NCBI GenBank assembly: GCA_019633425.1
Contig: WSUB01000160.1
Span: 1 to 64,000 of the forward strand
DNA length: 64,000 bases
DNA from: Tulasnella sp. 424
Lineage: Eukaryota > Basidiomycota > Agaricomycetes > Cantharellales > Tulasnellaceae
Direction: 5' to 3'
This document shows, in pieces, positions 56,794 to 64,000 of this stretch (the first letter of the stretch is position 1; each line of letters begins with the position of its first letter). Made by a program: the position numbers and the translations under genes. The notes beneath the pieces were generated by a model that did not search any database, was not told where the DNA came from, and saw nothing but the letters and a program-made list of their open reading frames with translations.

Positions 56794-59038
56794 TCAAACT
56801 TTAACGGTCCCTGTAGTACTCGACACGAGATCCACCGCACATACTCCGTCGATCGGGATATACTGTTTCGTAATCACCTTGATGACCTCTTGTGCCACCA
56901 TTCCGCCCATCAATGCAGCGGTGGTCGGCAGCTCTGCAGCTGGAGCTCGAGACCTGACGAAATCGGCACTTTAGGATCTGAACGGTATTTGTCGCTGACA
57001 ACCCTGTGACTTACACTTCTCCAATAGCGTTGGTAACGTGCTCCCACAATGTAATCTCCTTTGGCAACGCTTCCTCGTCTTCGTCCGCACCGGTCATCGC
57101 GGAGTCCTCTGGTTCAGGTTCCGGAGCCCAGCCTGTTGCGGTCAACCGAGCCTTGACCCAAGCTGTCATTTTAGCACGATCGGATTCGTCTCCAGCCTTG
57201 GGTAACCGTCCGTTCTCCCCTTCGAATGCGTAAAGAGCGCAAAGAGAAAGGTGTGTTGCGACTCCCGACGGTGCCATTTCACGGGCCAATGCTGTTTAGA
57301 TGAAGGGATTCGTTAGCAGCGATCTCAACCCCCCAGGGGATGATACCTCACTTAGTGCCTCCACATCATCCGCCAACCCAGTCCACTTCCTCCCGCGAAT
57401 CAACCTCAACGCATGTGCGTTCTTCACGAAGTCATCGACCATCGTCAAAGCAACAGAGCCACTGCCAGTTCCGGCACCTCCGGACTCGATTCCTCGTAGG
57501 ATGTCAGTAAACCGGGCCTTGTCCTCGGCGGCCTGCTCTTTATATAACCGCTGCAGGTGGATGTACGACTTGGTATCGGACTTCATGTCTGGCAATGTTG
57601 CTGACAGCGGAAGGGTGTGAGGAGGTTGGGAGGTGTAAATTTGAAGTGCGTGAACCAGGTGGAAGAATGGGTCTGACTGCACGACGGATATCAAAACCCA
57701 GAATGAGAGAGTGATATGCAAATATGGAAACTAACATTCGCGTTGAGGCTCTTCGTGGATGGGTCGTTAAATAGAGCATCGATTTCAGATGGAACCTTGA
57801 CGTTTGGCGACATGTCAGGCAAACGGCGACTCGAATTTGGGGCTTAAAACTTACAACAGTATTGGTCCACGCCTTATACGCCTGAGCAACAGCCTCGTCA
57901 AAATTCTCTTCATCGTCCTTCTTCTTCATCTTTAAGATCCTTTGCTTGAATTCCTGTTTCTCAGCATAGGTGCTGGGAGCTTTCCCTGCGTGCTGCAGAT
58001 AGTCCTCTTAACTCCGGAGCCAAATCGAGGACAGCGAGACTCACGTCGTTCTTCCACTCCTGAAGGACGCGGACAAGAATGACGACAAATGGGATGTGAC
58101 CATGGTCTGTAACATCCATCTTGTCGAAGTTCAAGGAGAACGCATGGGCGAGGAGGGACGGGAATGGTTTGTCGATTCTTAAAGAAGCCGCATTATCCGA
58201 ATGCGTCGTAATGACTACGGATGGGATATGGTCAAGCTGTGGTTGAGAGGAATCAGAACTATTTGTAACTCACTCGGGTGTTCCTTGAGCTGAATGCCAA
58301 AGTCCGCTAGGAACCCTGACGTCCTGACGACAATAAGTGGAGGGGACACAGTCTGCGGATCCACTGCATCAGCGGTTGCCGGATCCCAGATCAGGGCGGT
58401 AGCCCTTTCGAGAATCCTTTGAGGGATATTTTCCGCAATGATGAGGGAGAATTTGTGTAGATAGGTCGGGTCATCGTCGAGTATACTTGCCAGTGACTAT
58501 ATTCTACGATCAGTGACGACGAACTCGGCGGGCACGATAGGAATGATTTCATACTCTCGTCTCGGCATGGGCAGCGACACTATCATTCAGCTCCCCGAGA
58601 AACTTAATAGCCTCTTCTGCTTTGTTTTTCCCCAAGCTTTCGCTTAATAATTTAATCGGATGTTGAGCAATCGGCGAAGTGAGAAATCCATGCAAAGACA
58701 CCTACGTCTCTAAGAAGAAATTCGCGCCAAGATCCTTTCCCTCAACCACCCCATCGTTTAATATGGTAAATGCGCCGATTCCGGGCAAGACAAGATTCTT
58801 CAGGATTGAAGTAGCGGTTGGAGATGCCCCCAGTACAAGGATGTGCGCAGATTCAAGGGCAGATTGTCCAGATGCCGCCCACAACCTAGCCACAGCGGTT
58901 TATGTTGACATAATTACGACGCGACGCGTTTCGCGGCTTGGTCAGCACCCAGCCCGAGAACTTGTCAGTCATCGAACTGACTCACCGAAGTTGGCGGTCA
59001 TATCTTCGCTCCTTGCTATCTGGCAGGCCACTAGACAT
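56794..59038 (-). CDS. ULA1: NEDD8-activating enzyme E1 regulatory subunit
   Basis: Ten exons on the minus strand: 58986-59038, 58706-58885, 58555-58642, 58274-58496, 58045-58214, 57855-57992, 57736-57795, 57352-57676, 57015-57291, 56794-56953; 557 aa (human NAE1 is about 534). It pairs with UBA3 to activate NEDD8, which then modifies cullins. The start reads [18 protein letters not shown] then [15 protein letters not shown], the classic N-terminus of the family. [21 protein letters not shown], a split ThiF-like half, follows. Later motifs are [31 protein letters not shown] (catalytic-cysteine-domain counterpart) and, at the end, [18 protein letters not shown]. As usual for this subunit there is no catalytic cysteine signature. 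Every junction restores the frame, which supports the gene model. Confidence 0.92.
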
Positions 59039-59088
59039 TACACAAGTGGTTAGCCTCGACATCAATACAAATGGGCAACAGATGGTGA

Positions 59089-59454
59089 TTACGGGAGCCC
59101 CGTGGTCTCGAGCACTGGAGATAATTGCACAGTGGCAGATTCAATGTCTTGCGACTCTTTCATCTTCGCGTCCTCTTTCAACGAAATGCGCGGTTGAAGC
59201 GGTTCGTCTACCTGCGGATGGGGAACGGGTGGTGATGGTACCTGCAAATCCGGAAGATCGTTGATTGGCAGGGCAACTTCGTAAGATAGGTGTTCCAGAG
59301 TAGCAGCGACACGGTAGTTTGCCTCTCGTTGTAGGGTGTATGCGAGCGGGCTCTGGGAGGCGGGCGGATTACGAAGTGGACTAATGAAGGTCCTGACCGT
59401 GGAAAGGCGAATTCGAACAAGATGACACACCAGACCCTCCCGGGCCTCTGGCAC
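59089..59454 (-). CDS. Uncharacterised open frame, partial model
   Basis: A minus-strand frame of about 120 codons between ULA1 and the deaminase gene (CHLVRIRLSTVRTFISPL, REANYRVAATLEHLSYEVAL) ends at 59089. It has no ATG; the frame is open upstream to about 59488. A second frame just upstream starts with ATG at 59578 (MPTTWKNEPGERAFTHEYY) and may be its first exon, but I cannot place a convincing donor and acceptor between them. Composition is protein-like. No family is recognised. Confidence 0.35.
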   Translation of the reverse strand: MPEAREGLVCHLVRIRLSTVRTFISPLRNPPASQSPLAYTLQREANYRVAATLEHLSYEVALPINDLPDLQVPSPPVPHPQVDEPLQPRISLKEDAKMKESQDIESATVQLSPVLETTGLP

Positions 59455-59667
59455 GGGACGGGACCGCGACGGCCTGGTTAAATCGTAGGGCTCGTCTTAG
59501 GACTCGATGGTCAACAGCTTTGTAATACTCGTGTGTGAACGCTCTTTCGCCGGGTTCATTCTTCCAAGTTGTGGGCAAGGGCGCCGTCTTTCTCTCTTGG
59601 GGCTACCCACTCTTCGGCGGGTTTTTAACATCAGAGCATTATTTTTAACACTAGTTAGACAGTAATA

Positions 59668-60312
59668 TCAAGCTTTGGAAACATCGTGGCCCGTTCGAGC
59701 AACCGCTAAGCATTCTTCCTCAAGTCCCTTGACACGCACGACTTCAATTCCGGCCTCCATGAGCTTCCGTTGACCTTCACACTCGACGAAATCCTTCGGC
59801 TCGGCTACCCCTACAAAGCAGCGCCTTATCTTGGCCTTTACTAAGGCATCCACACAAGGCGCTAGGCCCGATAGTCGGACAGAGCAAGGTTCGAGCGTCG
59901 TGTAAACGTCCGACAGAGCTAGCAGGTCGTCGATCGATACCCGTTCCCCTCCAATCTCCACAGCCGACAGCGTGTAGGCTTTTGTAAGAGCGTTGGCCTC
60001 AGCATGGGTGTTTCCGGGAAGTTCTCTGGAGAATCCTGTGGAAAGAATGTCTCTGTTCTCCCCGGAACCTTGCGAAGCAACGGGGAGGGCTGAGGCGATA
60101 TTCAGGTCTACACCCGGGATGATGATGAGGCATCCAACGCAGAAAGCTGTAGGAGTTGGTTCGCATTTCCTAGCTTCGTCCAACGCGAGTTTAAGATACT
60201 CGACGTGAATGGGATCGTCTTTTACCCAAATGAGGAGTCAGTTCAGTAACTTGAACAAGGTTGCACTTGGCTCACCACTCGGACGATATGCAATTTCAAC
60301 CTTTTTAGCCAT
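59668..60312 (-). CDS. RIB2: RIB2-type pyrimidine deaminase of riboflavin synthesis
   Basis: Two exons on the minus strand, 60276-60312 and 59668-60218, give 195 aa. The start MAKKVEIAYRPS joins DDPIHVEYLKLALDEA. This is a cytidine-deaminase-fold enzyme. It has the zinc ligand and catalytic Glu in GNTHAEANAL and two Cys ligands in TLEPCSVRLSGLAPCVDAL. LSTGFSRELPGNTHAE and the GVAEPKDFVECEGQRKLMEA segment resemble the deaminase (DRAP deaminase) step of riboflavin synthesis, as in the C-terminal part of yeast Rib2. Here that domain stands alone; the pseudouridine synthase half of yeast Rib2 is absent. A related tRNA or dCMP deaminase is less likely given the RLSG and PCV spacing. Confidence 0.75.
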
Positions 60313-60528
60313 GTCCCACTGAACAAAGTGCCGATTTTCTAAGCAGTGGCGTATATTCCCGGGAATTTGGTGTCGGGCTGGTCGAGGTAAGCATTAGAGT
60401 CCCACGAAACGGCATCACGTTCAAAAGGCACAACACGCAATAGATACAGCGGACTATCGGAAAGCGCCGAACAAATTATAGTAGCGTCTAGCAGAATATC
60501 CGGACCAGCTTGAAATCGGTCGTTGGTA

Positions 60529-63500
60529 TTACTCGGATCCTTGCTCTTCATCCAGAGCGTCTTCTAAGAGTTCCTCTTCCGCCGGCTTGCTGTACTCCCA
60601 ACCCGGGAACGACATCACATAGATAGTCCCATCGGCGCAGCCGACCACGACTTCCTCATGCGACAGAGCCATGCTCATTGGGTTCAACCCAGGAGTTGCG
60701 AGACCTTTGAAGTCAGGAGGCAATCTTCCGATTCCCGGTGTGCCCTCTGGTGCTGGTCCGTCCGCCAACATCGCCCATGCCCCGCCGATGGTGGCAATAT
60801 CCGTGGTCAGGTCCATTGACATATCAGAAGGCGTAACGGGCTCCGGTTCGTCTTCCGTCGGGGTACCTGGCTTTCTCCGTTCCTTGTAGGTCGAGAGGAA
60901 AATCTGAACAAACCCTATTAGTCAATAATAGCTTATGCAGGTCCAACTGGACTGAGTTCTCTGGACATACCCGACGGTCTGCTCCCGCCCGTGTACTGAA
61001 CCTAGTCGCAGTAGTTACTCTTCGCTTCAACGGATCGACTGCGCCGACAGCAACATCAGGCGTCTCAACGACGGACAAGAGTTTAGGAGGGGCGGTCATA
61101 ATTGAGGTTGGTTCCGTATCGGCCAACCCATTCACGCTCCTTGGACTCATCCCAAGTCTCGAGGCAGCGGATGCGCGTGGAGATGCTCCTGTTCGGCTGG
61201 GGGTAGTAGCACCTAAAGACTTCCTCGAGGTGAGCGGTGAACGCATGGATGTTGCCGTTGAAGGCCTTCCTGCAACTGAATGGCGAAGACTGCTTGAAGT
61301 GGGCGATGGCGTGTTCTCAGTGGTTGGTGTCAGGATTTCGGATTTTTTATCCTTCGCCTTCTTATTCTCCTCCCACTCTAAGTGCAGGATCACGTTCTTG
61401 GTGGCGCACTGGGAAAACCGCTCAGTAACTCGCTATGGAGGATTAAAAACTAACTCACGGTCATTTGCCTGCCCTTCGCAGCGAACCACCTTCATTGACG
61501 ATCCAGTCAGTCAATCTTGAGCCAAAGCAAGCGGGAAGCCCCCCCAAAATACGACGTACTGAAGCATGTTATTCGCGCCAACACCAACTTGACTCAGACG
61601 AGCAGAAGTGAGTGGATCACCAGCGGCAAGTTCATTCAACTTGAACTGAGAAATCATCTCCTTACGCCCTAGTAAACACAGATCATTGATGAGAACGGCT
61701 TCGAACGGAACGTGGAAGTGGTGCTTACGGATCGAGAATGTTCGGACGATGCCATCCACGGTGACCCCCACGACCGTTTCGTCATCGACGATTTGCACTC
61801 CAATGTTGAGGTTGGTCTGTTGTCCAAAGCGAACAATTTTCTGCCCAGCTCTCCAGTCCCTATGGGGCGACAGTTAGTCCTGGAACGCGGCATATGAAAT
61901 ACTCATGAGAAACTCACCAGCAGACAATAGCTTTGTCAGCACCGGCACTGACCACGTATTTCTTGGAGATCGCCACGCTTCGAATGCCGTACAGATGTCC
62001 CTGAAGCGTCTGCAGTTGCGTCCAAGTGACCGTCGAATACACCTGTACGCGACCAACGTCGTGGAACCCGGCGACAAGCACCTCTTCCTCCGGAAGGAAG
62101 TCCAAGCAAGAGATAGCCTTCGCCTTGAGGCAGTGTGTTTCCTTCCCTGCGGCGACGTCCCACACTCGAATCGTTTCGTCGTATGAGCCCGAGATCAGAC
62201 GGTTGCCCTTGAAGATTAGAGTCGTGCAGAAATTGGTATGACCGCGGAGGAAACGAACGGATTGAGCAAGGCCGAGCGCGAAGTTGCGTTCCCGGTGATG
62301 TAAAGCTTTGTACAACGGTTCCCTGACAAACATCATCTTAGGGCCGCGTCAATAGGGAGGAGCCGGAGAATCGAACGCACCATTCATTTGCATCTCGTGG
62401 CCATTTCAGGGGAACAGGATCACTCCACGTTAGTTCAAGGCAGTGCTGTCTCCATATTGAAGGATGATGGACCACGGCTTGCCAAGCCTTGGAGACGCAC
62501 TCCACTTCTAGGAGTTCGGGGATAGTAAGATAGGACAAAATCTTCGCGCTAAGCTCTTGAGGGAGCATAGCAATGATGTCCAACGTCGAAGCAGCATACT
62601 TCTCCAGGAGTCGGATCATCTGGGAAATGTCTCCTGGGAGACAGGCTAAAAGTAACAGAAAATTAATTTAGAACGCTTTTCTTCCGAAAAAGGAGTGTGC
62701 TTACAGTCCAAAATGAGATGGATTCTGAAACGAGGCACAAGCACAAATGAGACGCAATATAACGGAGCGCTGAACGAGGAGACACTCACAGTCGCATACG
62801 ATCTGACAACCGCAAACTCCTGACCACCCTTTTAACCTCGGCTTCATCGAATGAGCCCCGGCCATCGCCCCTCAAGGCAGCGATATCAAATACACCCCCG
62901 CCTGCAGTTATGTCTAGTTGCATTTGACTTCGATGCCTCTGGAATCAAGTTTTAGCAAGTTTATATAAGAAGCCCAGCGAGAGGAGGGGGTTCGTACCCG
63001 CTCGGTAAACAAGGCTTCCCTGTCCCTCCCCGCACGAATCTCCAAGTCCCTCATTGTCTTACGTTCCGACTCGACTTGTACGCGCAGAAGACGGAGTTCT
63101 GCTTGTAATGCATGCAGTTGAGATGCCGCGGACGCCTGAGACTGCTCCAAAAGTCGCTTATAATGGATCAGTTTGCGCATGAAAGTATGTCTCAGTTCTT
63201 CGAAAGCTTCTTGCAACTGTTCAGAAAAGTTAGCCCCTGACGAAGCTGAACCCAGGTTATGTTGAAATCGCTCACGTCTTCGTCGAACTCATTTTCATCC
63301 ACGTCCGTGATCATATCCAGTGTCATGTCCCCACCATCCGTGGTACCGCCTTCATTGACATACCCGTACCCGTTCTGTCCATAATCATAGTCGTCATCTC
63401 CGTACAGCCCGGGACCCATTGAACGCGTAACGTAGGAAGCATCACCAACCGAACGACCACTCCGGCTTCTCGGCGGACCTTTGTGGCTTCCATTTGGAGG

Positions 63501-64000
63501 GTGCAGTGTGCCCGATGATGTCCACGGCACGGCAGGGCCACTTAGCTCCAGGGACGCTGACGAGTCCGGGCGGGCTTGTAGCGCTGGGACGATGGTCGCA
63601 AGGGGAGGCCTTGTTGGCTTTGATGGTGTGGACTTGGGTGTTTCGTGTGGATCCGACCTATGCACGACGACGCCGGGAGTTTGGGGAGTCGAAGTCTTTG
63701 GCGAGAATGGAGGGGGCCCTTGCTTGATCGGCGTTGCGATTGCTCTAAATTGCGCTGGTGAAATTGCAGCTCCGGTATGTAGCCGCTTCTCGTTGGCAGG
63801 GCTTTGATTGGGAGTGGACATGGTCCGGGTTCGGGCTGGAGTGGTCTGGCGAGCTGGAGTGTTCGGAGACGGCCTAGTTGCGGGAGAAACGACCGTAACC
63901 GATTCCATCGAAGCGCGAGGGCCGCTACGAGCAATCACCGGAGATTTTTGTGGTTCTACAGTCTTCGTGGAAGTGAGGTTCACTGACGAACTTCGTTTCG
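60529..64000 (-). CDS. F-box/WD40 repeat protein, 5' end beyond the window
   Basis: Minus strand, thirteen exons deduced: at least 63276-64000 (open to the edge), 62998-63216, 62790-62938, 62705-62724 (20 bp), 62381-62645, 61918-62322, 61729-61859, 61560-61668, 61459-61489 (31 bp), 60971-61408, 60529-60903. The last listed ends at TAA; internal joins keep frame throughout. The order is a Pro/Ser/Thr-rich N-terminal region ([23 protein letters not shown]), a coiled-coil-like segment ([20 protein letters not shown]), an F-box ([40 protein letters not shown]) and WD40 repeats ([40 protein letters not shown]). A long Ser-rich insertion follows (about 60990-61360), then a final WD-like blade ([17 protein letters not shown]). 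It is probably an SCF ubiquitin-ligase adaptor. Eleven exons are listed here; the count beyond the edge is unknown. Confidence 0.83.

Noticed and set aside
60339..60551. Extra small gene between the deaminase and the F-box/WD40 gene
   Set aside because: It overlaps the end of the F-box/WD40 coding sequence on the same strand and has no domain or promoter space.

Overview
The window is nuclear DNA of a filamentous basidiomycete. Nearly every gene is split by short GT-AG introns (about 40-110 bp). The housekeeping proteins are fungal: a RAD17 checkpoint clamp loader, TAF4, the succinate dehydrogenase iron-sulfur subunit, the NEDD8-E1 regulatory subunit and a riboflavin-pathway deaminase. The kinase-TPR fusions, a gag-like family and a hypothetical family ending in NPYLxRFExDWP-type motifs suggest an Agaricomycete, possibly of Rhizoctonia/Ceratobasidium type. 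That placement is inferred from family recognition, not from a search.

Layout. 1-19.9 kb is accessory DNA. It holds a frameshifted kinase-TPR gene (215-3179), a Ser/Pro-rich gene on the minus strand (4267-5966), a kinase relic (7528-8210), a gag-like gene (9121-10390) with a decayed second copy split by about 1.5 kb of foreign sequence, and an intact kinase-TPR gene on the minus strand (14914-18569). 19.9-37 kb is a segmental duplication zone. An intact RAD17 gene (21721-24644) is followed by a 5'-truncated copy (27342-29260) and a heavily decayed copy (34147-36740). A small minus-strand gene (25017-25550) is duplicated with it and still open in the second block (29812-30329). Fragments of a terminal-inverted-repeat element sit between the blocks. 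38.4-43.1 kb is one large, probably nuclear, protein gene. 44.8-47.7 kb is a third, intact kinase-TPR gene. 49.3 kb to the right edge is a denser housekeeping stretch: TAF4, SDHB, an F-box protein, ULA1/NAE1, a RIB2-type deaminase and an F-box/WD40 gene that runs off the edge.

How it fits together. The most unusual content is the kinase-TPR family: three genes and one relic, all built from phase-0 exons of matching size. Each joins a non-RD (HGD instead of HRD) TKL-like kinase with a degenerate glycine loop to a 120-nt-period TPR array carried on a single final exon. In the first gene the TPR units are almost identical and one unit has lost a base, which shows as a 119-nt spacing. This is what a rapidly turning-over recognition array would look like, but no function is proven. 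The second theme is progressive decay of a duplicated checkpoint gene beside transposon remnants. All exon coordinates were deduced by hand from splice consensus, frame and paralogue comparison; no similarity search or transcript data were available.
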